A DNA stretch of 64,000 nt from Rotaria sordida (lineage: Eukaryota > Rotifera > Eurotatoria > Philodinida > Philodinidae). The DNA lies in assembly GCA_905250125.1 (NCBI GenBank), contig CAJNOL010000853.1:34579-98578 (forward strand), in the 5' to 3' direction. This document shows positions 24,201 to 33,449 of this stretch, one piece after another; position 1 is the first letter of the stretch, and each line of letters begins with the position of its first letter. Under the pieces are notes generated by a model. The model saw only the letters and a program-made list of their open reading frames with translations, had not been told where the DNA came from and searched no databases. The translations under genes and the position numbers were made by a program.

Positions 24201-27055
24201 ATATATGAATCTATGTAGCACGTAGACATGTCTATGTGCTACATAGATTCATATATCTAACAAACATATGAATTAAATAATTAGATGCCTTTTGAAGATA
24301 CAATATTAATTTTTTTGTATATAGCGCAGGAAAGGATCTATAATTTTGATATATTCTGTATCTTATAAAACGGTCGATATGCTCTATAATCTGACGAGAG
24401 AATCTTTCCAGGTCCTAAATTGCTTTTTGACCCAGATGATGTTCATCTGATAAGTGTTGGTGAGTAATAGAAAAGTATAGAATGACTTGGTTTTCCCAAT
24501 CTTTGTTCTCGAGATATCAAAGTTTTACTGAGTTTTTCGTCTCCCTCAGACCACGTAAAAAATCAACTTTCGAGTTTCAACATAAAACTTGGTACAAATA
24601 AAGTTCTTAATAAGATTAGTTGAATGTACAAGTTTTAGCTTTTCTATTATTTCCTTTTTGAAGATAAACAAAATTTCCTTTTACACATGAGAAATTTTCG
24701 AATATCCAAAACCACAAGATAGGAGATACTAGAAAAGTTACATATTGGCTAATAAACTAATCTGATTGAGAACTTTGTTCATACAAAACCTAAGAGAAAT
24801 TTTTATAATCATATTCGGAATCAGCATGGTGGACAACTTATGATTCAATAGATTTTGATGAGAAAAAGATTGATTAGTTGAAAACGTCTTCTCATGAGAC
24901 TCTCATTTAAAGATTCTACTGGGATGTTAGATGATATCTCCTATCCTACTCGGGTGAATATTCTTTTACTTTCTTACCCAACCACCAGTAACAATTTCCA
25001 ATTGTTTATTATCCAGAAGTTTTTTTAATAATTGACGTTGATCATATGTTGCCTGATCCCACCATAAACTTAAAAAAGACATTTCAGCCCAAATAAATTT
25101 ATATTTTGAATTTTTATCAAGCATTGTTATCATTGTATTAAGAATACGTCGTGCTGAATAGGCAAAATATTGTTCATACGTATTAAGCCAACCTAATGAA
25201 ATCAACCAAATAGAATATATTTGATTTTAAAATTTACTATTCATTTTAAAATATAATGTGTCCTACGATTTTTTTTCGAATAACTTGTGTTAGGAATATC
25301 ATAGAGATCTGCGATTTTTACCATTCACGAGAAAAGATTCGAGGTCATCAAAATTTGATTAGTCAGCAACTGACCCATCAGGTGAGTTCTTAGTGAAGAT
25401 TTTCAAAAACAATATTTTCTTTCGATCTACCCAAGGCTGACGTTCCTAGCATGGCTTGTTCAAGAGTTAAAAGACTTTTTCTAAGACTTCCCATTTCAGC
25501 TAATTGACCTCTCAGCATTCGGAAAAGTAGCTAGGCAAAGATAATTCACCAGAGATATCTATCGCGGCTGAAAATTTGTCACTGCTGTGTCACTGCCATG
25601 GACATCCCTGTAAGCCACCTTTCTGAGTCGAATGATGATATTTTACATTCGAACTAATCTGACATTGTTGTCTCAATATTTTCGAAATACCGACTTCTTC
25701 GTTACATAGAGGCTGATTCTGAGATTCTAGGAATAATGAGATAATAGAGTCGGATCATTTCGAATGTAAAAACAAATAACGCTATTCGACTCAACATAGT
25801 GATTTATCCTTGCCTAGCTGCTTTTCCGAGTGATCAATGATCAATTGGCTGAAATCGGAGGTCTCAGGAAAAGTCTTATAACTCTTGAACATAACGTGCT
25901 AGAAGTGTGAGCCTTGTGTAGATCGAAAGAGAATATCGTTTTCGATAAATTTCACTAACAAGGGAACCTCCGAAAGTGTTCAAAGAATTTAGACTTCATC
26001 TTTTGGCCATAAATAGACTTCGATGAGGTATGAAAAAGCTGAAAAGGATTTGGGCTACAAGGTCTTTCTTTTCAAGTCATTGAATTTTTAAGATATGGTA
26101 TGAGGAAACGAGAATGGGTGTGGATGTAGGGTGTAAGCATGAGTGTCGCTACTCTCTTGAACACCCCACATACCCACACCTTATGGCCAAAAGATGAAGC
26201 CTAAACTCTTTGAACATCTCAAGAGGTTCCCTCGTAAGAACTCATTTGATGGGTCAATTACTGACTAATCAAATTTTGATATATTTCAATGACTCTGAAT
26301 CTCCTCTCTTGAATGGTGAAAATCGCAGATCTCTATAATTTTTCTATCAAAAGTTATTTAAAAAACATTGGAACATATTATATTTTGAAATGATTATTAG
26401 TTAACCTGGATCACAATGTGAATGAGGCATAAGAATTATTTTTAATTTATTATTTGATGTCCATTGTGATGTATTATATTGAATATCAAAACCATGTAGC
26501 CAAACACCACCATTTTGATTATCAAATGGAAGACTATCATATAATTGTTGAGTCTAGAAAATTGATAAAAATTTTTATAGGAATTTTAAATGAATAATTA
26601 TCCTACATTAAATGTGGTATTCATGGGAGAAGATGTTCGCCAAGTACATTGATTATTATTATTATTATTATAATTAGATTCGAATAAAATTGTTTGAGTA
26701 TTATTTTCAATTGATTGTGAAATTGGTTTTTCTTTAACAATTTCAAGTAATGATTTTGATTGTTGTGTGAATATTAATTCTTCTGCTTGTTTTTGATTTA
26801 AATATTTAATTGCTCTATCAAGATCTTGCATAGAATCTTCAAGAGAATCGAGATGTTCATTAATCCATTGTTCGTTTATTTTCTATAGAAAATAAAAATC
26901 AATTCAAGTTTTAAATATAATACTTAAAAAACATTTTTGATTACTTGTCGTTCATCTCTATCTGTGCTAATTGACTCAAGCATTGTATATAATATAATAA
27001 CTATTGCAAGAAAGAAAACAGGAAACAACACATGGGTAGACCACCGACGGCTCAT
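18231..27055 (-). CDS. MAN2A: Golgi alpha-mannosidase II (GH38), complete
   Basis: Nineteen exons on the minus strand: 27055-26945, 26882-26607, 26553-26406, 25192-24978, 23941-23857, 23799-23694, 23643-23573, 23526-23340, 23283-23106, 23041-22857, 21267-21082, 21017-20663, 20610-20477, 20124-19793, 19723-19590, 19527-19386, 18955-18831, 18755-18459, 18383-18231. All junctions are GT-AG and in phase, giving 1139 residues against about 1144 in the human enzyme. It is a type II Golgi protein: short basic cytosolic end, signal anchor near residues 8-25, then stem. Catalytic-domain marks are HSHCDPGW (H175 and D177, zinc ligands by family analogy), [16 protein letters not shown] (D290, expected nucleophile), [61 protein letters not shown] and [14 protein letters not shown]. 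It trims GlcNAc-Man5 in N-glycan maturation. The residue before the nucleophile is Asn where the family usually has Ile. Confidence 0.95.
21500..22430 (+). pseudogene. Decayed mariner-like transposase in MAN2A intron
   Basis: Conceptual reading in shifting plus-strand frames gives mariner-like blocks in the right order. First comes [12 protein letters not shown] with [11 protein letters not shown] (N-terminal helix-turn-helix region), then RPLNDERK followed by KRVRICRED, then KHEFI (compare VHHEF), and finally LLHDNVEG (compare LHHDNAPAH, with the second catalytic Asp). Many stops and frameshifts separate them. It lies antisense to the host gene, inside the intron between exons 10 and 11 (21268-22856). 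Confidence 0.65.
24093..24366. mobile_element. Foldback element in MAN2A intron
   Basis: Two arms of about 135 bp meet almost without a loop near 24230. The centre reads GAATCTATGTAGCAC then GTGCTACATAGATTC in inverted order, and the outer ends pair through TCAAAATTATA. Arms are near-perfect at the centre and diverge outward. Non-coding. Confidence 0.9.
25241..26392. mobile_element. Composite inverted-repeat element in MAN2A intron
   Basis: The outer arms (about 25241-25400 and 26235-26392) are inverted copies sharing GAGATCTGCGATTTT, TCAAAATTTGATTAGTCAG and GACCCATCA. Inside lies a second inverted pair (about 25425-25570 and 25800-25945, sharing TTGCCTAGCT/AGCTAGGCAA and TTCGATCTAC/GTAGATCGAA). 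A third small pair lies at 25965-26030 and 26183-26235 (CATCTTTTGGCCATA). The third pair brackets one copy of the TGTGGG-like hairpin (26112-26182). No protein is recognised. Confidence 0.85.
26112..26182. repeat. TGTGGG-like hairpin, copy A
   Basis: The left arm GGGTGTGGATGTAGGGTGT pairs with the right arm ACACCCCACATACCCACACC around a loop near 26145. It belongs to the dispersed family also seen at 48300, 58606, 60984 and 63531. Confidence 0.75.
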
Positions 27056-27715
27056 CTACAATATATAGTGTAAACATCAATAATAAAGTTTTAAAATGTT
27101 ATGTTCAACTTCTTCTGACGAAATTTTACAAGAAAAATCTCAGTTCTGCTTCAATGTGTATTATTGAATTTATTCTAATTCATCAGTAATCCAAGCTCGA
27201 TCAGTTAAATTTCAATAAGTTCTAAATGCGTTTCAAAATAAACAAAATATTTTTCTTTTTCTTTTTATCTTTTCAGATCATTTAGTTATCTGATATTGAT
27301 TTAAACAATATACTTTGAATTATTATCTTGTTCGAAACAATAGAATAACATGTTTCACAAGATTTTATTTTTGTTTATATTTTGTAGCAAAGTCATGTTT
27401 ACAATTGTATACGTAGAATAAGAAAAAAATAAACTAAAAATCAATGGCATCAATTAAAGATTAGTATTTAGTACAAATTAGTTTTGTCAGTATTAGAAAG
27501 AAAAGATGAGAGATTCAAGAAAAAAAAAACAATAAGCAGAAAAAAACACGTTTGATATAAATTCGTTTGTCTTTGTCCATGTTCATAGAAAAAAGCACAT
27601 AAAACAAAAGGAAAAATAATAATATGTATGTACGGAAAATATGAGTATTTGAATTTTATAAAGATCACTGTTATTTTTTTGATTATTGTCATTATTATTA
27701 TTATTATTATTATTA
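27056..27715. promoter_or_regulatory. Spacer upstream of MAN2A
   Basis: This is 660 bp between the MAN2A start and the stop of the MANSC gene, which is transcribed toward it. It should hold the MAN2A promoter and the 3' end of the MANSC transcript. An ATT microsatellite lies at about 27690-27717. I see no defined motif that I can support. Confidence 0.4.
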
Positions 27716-29455
27716 TTAGAGATAAAGTCCATTAATTAAATAATCAGCATCAACAGCATAATTTTTCAGTCTACGACCACCCTTTCGTACTTTTCGACAA
27801 TAACAACAGAGTATAACAAATAAAATAATTGTACATAGAAGACCCAAAACAAGAAATATAATAACAGCTATTTCACGAAAATATGATTTATTTTGTAATA
27901 TAGTAACATTAGCTAGAATAAAAATAAACAAAAATAAATCCAATTTGTTTATTTAACCATCATAAACAAAAAGAGTAGTATAAACTCGGAATAAATCTTA
28001 ATCTCGATATATCAATTTAACTCTTCAAAAAAAAAGCATCTAGCCAATCTAAAATCGATTTCTTATCAAATCAATACATATATATATGGGGTTGTCCAGT
28101 CAGGTCGGATACCCCATTGATATTTTTTTCTATTGTAAGGATAAAACATTCTATTGTTCGGGTCATATGAGAGAGGGTCATAGATAACCCTAGATTGGCC
28201 CGAACAATACCGTGTTGTATCCTTACAATAGTAGAGAAAAGTTACGAGCTCATAGATCCGCTGGTAGTAGTGTTTCTCTACTATTCTAAGGATAAAACAT
28301 AGTATTGTTCTGGCCAATCTAGGGTTATCTATGACCCTCTCTCATATGACCCGAACAATAGAATGTTTTGTCCTTAGGATAGAAAAAAATATCAATGGGG
28401 TATCCAACCTGACTGGGCAACCCCATATATATATAGAGGAATTTAATATCAATGTATTGCTTTTAAGTAGAATCAATAATGATTAATTTGAAAACGATGA
28501 ACAATATGAATGTACACGTGACATTCAAATTCATCTTTGTCTAGACTAATTTTAGAATACATAAACTCATAAAATCAAAGTATTTGATCATTACAAAAGC
28601 ACATGCCATGCAAATAATAATAAAGATATGTTTTCTATACAAGCAAGAGCAAGGATAACTGATTAGGTAGTTATTAGTACAAATTAAAGGTTGTATCTAT
28701 GTTGATACAAAGCTTACAAATCGTTGATGTTAATTTTTCATCAATAATTGTTGTCAGTGATTTCGTATAATATGCTAAATTTTTTTTAGGTATCATAATT
28801 GTATAATCTTGATGTGATGCTAATGTACAACTACCATTACAAGCAAATAAATAACATTTATAACCATCCTAAATGAATCGAAAGAAAAAAAAGAACGAAT
28901 ATTTAAAATATAATAGAATTAACTTACATGAGTTGGCTGCTCACTAAGCATAGCTAAATCACAAGTTGTTTCTTCACAACAATTAAACATACAACTATCA
29001 TGAATATTCATATTTGATGATAATGATCTTTTATCAATAAGAATATATCTTATCATATGTGCACCATTTTTTAATTCTTTTACTTTAATTAATTGTTCAT
29101 ATTTAATATCATATTTATTAATACATAATGATTGATCAGATAAATCATTTTGATTAATTATTGTTGTTGTTAATTTTAATCGATCTGTTCCATCATTACT
29201 TTCAGATTCTTCATTAACAATATCATCATTTTCATCAAGAACTTTTTTACGTGATGAAGATAATTTTTCATGTTGAAATAATGAAGGATCATATCGTTCA
29301 TCATCACTTTGATCATAAAAATTTTGTTTATATGGGCGATGTCTATAATTATATTGAGTCTTTAAAAGATCATCTAATTCATACATATCATCATTATGAC
29401 GACGTAATTCAATCGGAGAGATTAATAAAAGAAGAAATGCAATGAAGATCTTCAT
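27716..29455 (-). CDS. MANSC-domain type I membrane protein
   Basis: Three exons on the minus strand: 29455-28928, 28868-28718 and 27912-27716. Junction phases are 0 and 1; the second junction makes a Ser codon. The total is 291 residues. A signal peptide (MKIFIAFLLLLISPIELR) is followed by an acidic, Asp/Ser-rich spacer to about residue 110. A cysteine-rich block spans exons 1-2: SLCINKY, CMFNCCEETTCDLAML and CYLFACNGSCTLASHQDY. The order C-x3-CC-x4-CDLA ... CYLFxC-x3-C-x4-H is the MANSC signature found in LRP11, KIAA0319-type proteins and HAI-1. Exon 3 supplies a membrane span (IAVIIFLVLGLLCTIILFVI), a Cys/Arg-Lys stop-transfer region and a tail ending VDADYLINGLYL. If the 28717 donor is not used, the frame stops at 28674 and would give a secreted form. 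Ligands are unknown. Confidence 0.8.
28076..28440. mobile_element. MITE-like foldback in MANSC gene intron
   Basis: The arms at 28076-28230 and 28282-28440 are close inverted copies. They share TATATATGGGGTTG at one end and CAACCCCATATATATA at the other, plus AGGGTCATAGATAACCCTAG and its complement. The loop is about 50 bp. It is TA-flanked and lies wholly within intron 2. An antisense open frame inside it is an artefact. Confidence 0.9.
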
Positions 29456-29632
29456 CTAGAAAATAATTTTTTATAATTAATAATCTAATATGTCAACAAA
29501 AAACAAATGAATTAGTTAAGTCTTTTCGTACATCGGAAATTCTTTTCTGACGATTAAAATAAGTATTTCAAATAAAAGAAATACATTATATAGAATTCCT
29601 TATGTTAGATTGAAATATACAAAAACTCATGA

Positions 29633-30352
29633 TTATATCTGTAATCTTTTTCTCTTTTTAATATCTTGTTGTAAAACAATTGGAATTAAATTTGATTTTT
29701 GTACAATTTCACGCATTTTACTACGAATTTCATTCTTTGTTCTTTCAAATGATTTTAACGAAGGTGATTCAATTGTATTAGTTGGACACGATATTGAATC
29801 ATTTTTTGGAATAAGAGTTGATTGTTTATATACAATTTTACATTGTTTTTTTGGTGTATTTTGTCGAATAGTATTCATTGTTGATTTTTTTCTTTTTGCA
29901 TAATTATTCATTTCACTTTTACGTTGTACAATTGTTCTTCGTTCATTTAATTTTTCTCTTAAATCATCTAGACTTTCACATTCAGGTGCATAACATATGT
30001 GTAAAATTGATCCCATAAAATTCATATCATCAAGATGACATTTAGCATTACGTGCTTGTTGTATTTGTATAAATTTAATTAAGATAGTATCAAAAAATTC
30101 ATCATCTTGTGTTGAATCTTTTCGTATATATCCATCTAATCTCCAATATTGTTCAATATTTCCATATTGATTAAAATATGGTAGTAATTGTTCAACAACA
30201 CCAGCTATTGATGGAATATTTTGTATAAGAAGATATTTTGATTCTTGAGCTATTGTATAAACTTTTACAGCACGTAATTTTTTACCATTACGATATGGTG
30301 AACGAGTTAAACAAACATTATCTTTAACATGATGATCATGTGATTGAAACAT
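29633..30352 (-). CDS. RBM48: RNA-binding protein 48 (RBM48)
   Basis: A single uninterrupted exon of 239 codons. The N-terminus carries the conserved CLTRSPYRNGKKLRAVKVYT block, then an RRM at about residues 36-125: RNP2-like YLLIQNIP, a central ILIKF strand, and AGAK-like QQARNAK followed by MGSILHICYAPECES. The usual RBM48 phrase LLHVCYAPE is thus recognisable. The C-terminal third is basic, Lys/Ser-rich and probably disordered, ending KKRKRLQI. RBM48 is known as a nuclear partner of ARMC7 and of the minor (U12-type) spliceosome, so the gene implies that machinery in this animal. It lies 177 bp from the start of the MANSC gene and 324 bp from the end of tropomodulin, all on one strand but with separate starts. 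Confidence 0.9.
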   Translation of the reverse strand: MFQSHDHHVKDNVCLTRSPYRNGKKLRAVKVYTIAQESKYLLIQNIPSIAGVVEQLLPYFNQYGNIEQYWRLDGYIRKDSTQDDEFFDTILIKFIQIQQARNAKCHLDDMNFMGSILHICYAPECESLDDLREKLNERRTIVQRKSEMNNYAKRKKSTMNTIRQNTPKKQCKIVYKQSTLIPKNDSISCPTNTIESPSLKSFERTKNEIRSKMREIVQKSNLIPIVLQQDIKKRKRLQI

Positions 30353-30676
30353 CTAAAATAATTAAAAAAAGGGACTAGCGACTATCTTTATTTGAATAAA
30401 TAAATAGATCATAAAAATAGGTTAATTAAGTAAAATATATATATACAAAAAAAAACAGATCATTAATAATCCTGAAGCGAGAAAAGCAGGAAATAAGCAG
30501 ATTTATTTTTCGTTGACGGTGGTGACTAGAAAGTTGATTATCTTGGTTAGTGTGATTATGCAAATTGAAAATCAGCACCATGTAGATGTCTTTCTTTTGA
30601 GCAAGGATGAGATTGCAAATACGCGGAAGTATATGTATATATATGAATAAAATATATATGAAAATAAATAAATAAA
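30353..30676. other. Spacer between tropomodulin and RBM48
   Basis: This is 324 bp that must contain the RBM48 promoter and the tropomodulin 3' UTR. It includes short TA repeats and a poly-A tract. No motif is supportable. Confidence 0.4.
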
Positions 30677-33211
30677 TTATGTTTTGGTTTCTTGTTTACT
30701 TGCTAAACGTTTTTTACGTACTAGAAATAGAAAAATAAATAAATAGCTTTTATTTTTATTTTTGTTGATATATTGAAAAGTGATTTACGAGCATCAAGAT
30801 TTTGTTTGAGTTTTTCTGTAACACGAACTCTTGGACCAAGAGTATCAAATTGTAAATTTAACCGAAGTAGAGTATTATTTTTAGCAACGGCATCAGCAAC
30901 TTCCATTTCAACTCGGTTACCAAGAATTTGAGAACGCTTAAAAAAGAATAAACAAAATTATTAATAAGAAAAAAACAAAGGAAACATAACTAATATTGAA
31001 GGTGTGTAAACTACATAAAAAAAAGGTGTGTATGTGTGTACAGGACCAAAACTTATAGTTACACTTTTATTGTTTTCGAATGAATCAATAAATCATTCGT
31101 TAGCTGAAATAATGCAAATATAGGTTAAAAATTCATTAGATATTATCAATTTAACATATCTCTTATTAAGAATTACTTTTGTATATTTAACTATATTGAC
31201 ATTTAGACATAATGAATGATAGGTGCTTTAACTTGTTGCGAACCTAATGAATGTATGTAGTTGTATGTCATACCTTTTTTTTCCTTCTTTATTACTTTTA
31301 CAAAGCAAATAGAAATAACTTAAGGGCACTATTATGCAAGATCACGATATGCTTCATTACTCATGATATCAAACCATTCGTAAGAACATTAAAGTTAAGA
31401 ATAAATCGTTCTTTCTATATTCAAGGTATACCACAAGTCCTTTCCTTGTATCTTTTAATTTTCTGCTTGTTAGCGATGACCCGTCTAAATACTCATTCAT
31501 TTTCAAAATATTTCTTTGATTTTAAAAACGAAATTAACAACAATATTCTTATTAACAAAATGAACGCGTTTGTTCTATATATTATTCAAGTACATGAGAG
31601 TTCTCTTTGTTAGCATTGTCAATATAAAATATAACACTAACACAGAGAAGATTTTTGCTCATGACTATTTGCTTCTTAGTAAATTTTCTTTTTTTTCAAT
31701 AATATAAAATAGGATAAACAATCATTTTAAGTTTTCGATTTACTTAAAATACACTAATCTATTCATTTAATTCCGTTGACATAACTTATTTATCATTCAT
31801 TCTATGACAACAAAATAGAACATTGAAACCTATATCGTCAGCCAGCATGATGCTTTTGTTTTGTTTATACACTGGATTATTATTATTATTTAGTAAGGAT
31901 ATACACCCCCATCCGCTTTCACGATTTCTCTCGACATCTGTTTGATATTAATTAATTGAATAAGACATATTAAATTTATTATTGTCAAAGTTTTCCAATT
32001 GATTTGATTAATTTGAAGTAAATGTTTCAGATTTTTGTTTTTGTTTTCAAATTCGAAATAAATCATTTTGTTTTTTACCTGATTTGATAAACGTAATTCA
32101 ATCAATGTTTGATTCTTCAATGTACTTCGTACGATTTCAGTAATAATAGGACCTGTTAATCGATTTGATTGAGCACTAACTGTTTTCAACGTTGTATTTG
32201 CTTCAATAAGTTCTGCAAGAACCTAATTATTAAAAAAAAAAACAATCTATTCCAAACTTTTATATTCTCGAATTAAGATAAAAATTCTTACTCGACCAAC
32301 ATTATCAGTCATACCAACATTAGATATTTCAAGAACTTCTACATGTGTATTTTCTTTTAATGCATTAAGTAAATCTTTAAGTACATCAGGTTTTATTCCT
32401 TGAATATTATTTAAATTAATACGAGTTAAATCTTTATCATTAGCTTTAGCTTTTGCTATACATTCTTCAACACTAGTTGTATTATCGGGTTCTGGTATAA
32501 GTAATTTTAATGGTTCAGATTTAGCGGCAGCTTAAAGAAAAATTTTAAATTATTTATTTATTTGTTTGTTTTTTTTCTTATCATACCATTCCAACCACCA
32601 GCACTTGTTGATACAGGTTTGTCTGTTACTGCAGCATGATATTGTACTTGATTAATTAAACCAGTAAAACCAAGAATAGCTGAAAAGGAAAAAATTTAAT
32701 TATATATAAAAAAAAAAAAAGAAATTTTAATATCAATAAATTGAACAGACCAGCAAGTTCAACAATTTCTGATTCACTTGCATTTGTTAATACATCATCC
32801 CATTCTGTTTTAGCTAAAAATTCATCATCTTCATCAGCAGGTGATTTTACAACTTCAGGTGCTTGCCAAACTTTGCCTTTCTTTTCACCGGGTACATGTG
32901 GTTTTTGTTCTTCCCAATCTTTTTCACTTTTTCCTTGTTCAGTTAGAAAACTTAAAAGTTTATTACGATCATATGTACCAGTTGCTTCTTTATCTACTCT
33001 ATATTTACAACGATCACTTGCTGGTAAATAAGCATTCTTAATAGAAAAATTATTATTAGAATAAAAAAAGAAAACAAATTAAATGAATATCAAATACTTC
33101 TGGATCAATAAGATCATTAATATTTTCAAGTTCTTCAGCGTTAAGTGCACCTAAAAGTGCTTCAAAATCATCCATATTCACATTTTCATTCGAAGTTTTC
33201 TTTGTCGCCAT
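30677..33211 (-). CDS. TMOD: Tropomodulin, actin pointed-end capping protein
   Basis: Seven exons on the minus strand: 33211-33098, 33036-32751, 32679-32587, 32530-32292, 32222-32079, 30936-30789, 30720-30677. All junctions are GT-AG and in phase, giving 355 residues, close to the family's 350-360. The N-terminal half carries the tropomyosin- and actin-binding region: DDFEALLGAL, LDPE-like LIDPENAYLPASDRC, TGTYDRNKLLSFL and GEKKGKVW, then ELAAILGFTGLINQ. The C-terminal half is the leucine-rich-repeat cap, with RINLNNIQGI, LEISNVGMTDNVGR, LAELIEANTTLKTVSAQSNRLTG and GNRVEMEVADAVAKNNTLL. It ends in a basic tail, RKKRLASKQETKT. It blocks actin exchange at thin-filament pointed ends. The long intron 30937-32078 holds no supported gene. 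The start lies 238 bp from the divergent TUBGCP6 start. Confidence 0.95.
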
Positions 33212-33449
33212 TGCGTAGATTTTAATTAATGTGACGAAATAATAATAATAATAATAATAATAATACAGTTCTATAAATGGAAATAAATATAAATATATAG
33301 TAACCAATTAGGGATTATAAAACAGATGGCAATAGTTAGTTATGAAGTATAAGCATTGAATTCATTGGTTGCATAAAAGAACCATTCTCTAAAACGCAAA
33401 AAAAAATGTCATGGATGTTGTCTATTGAACTATTAGAGTATTGTCAATC
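33212..33449. promoter_or_regulatory. Divergent promoter region TMOD/TUBGCP6
   Basis: Only 238 bp separate the two start codons, so both promoters and 5' UTRs must lie here or overlap the genes. An AAT microsatellite occupies 33238-33265 on the tropomodulin side. No TATA or other element can be singled out in such AT-rich DNA. Confidence 0.6.

Noticed and set aside
28066-28317. 83-codon minus-strand open frame
   Set aside because: It lies wholly in the foldback within the MANSC gene intron, and its two halves are inverted copies of each other.
31251-31613. 120-codon plus-strand frame in a tropomodulin intron
   Set aside because: Biased Phe/Leu/Ile/Asn composition, no recognisable domain and antisense in an intron; length is within chance for this AT-rich DNA.
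32741-33041. Plus-strand Ser-rich frames of 66-96 codons
   Set aside because: They are antisense shadows of tropomodulin exon 2, whose frame and splice sites are consistent with the family.
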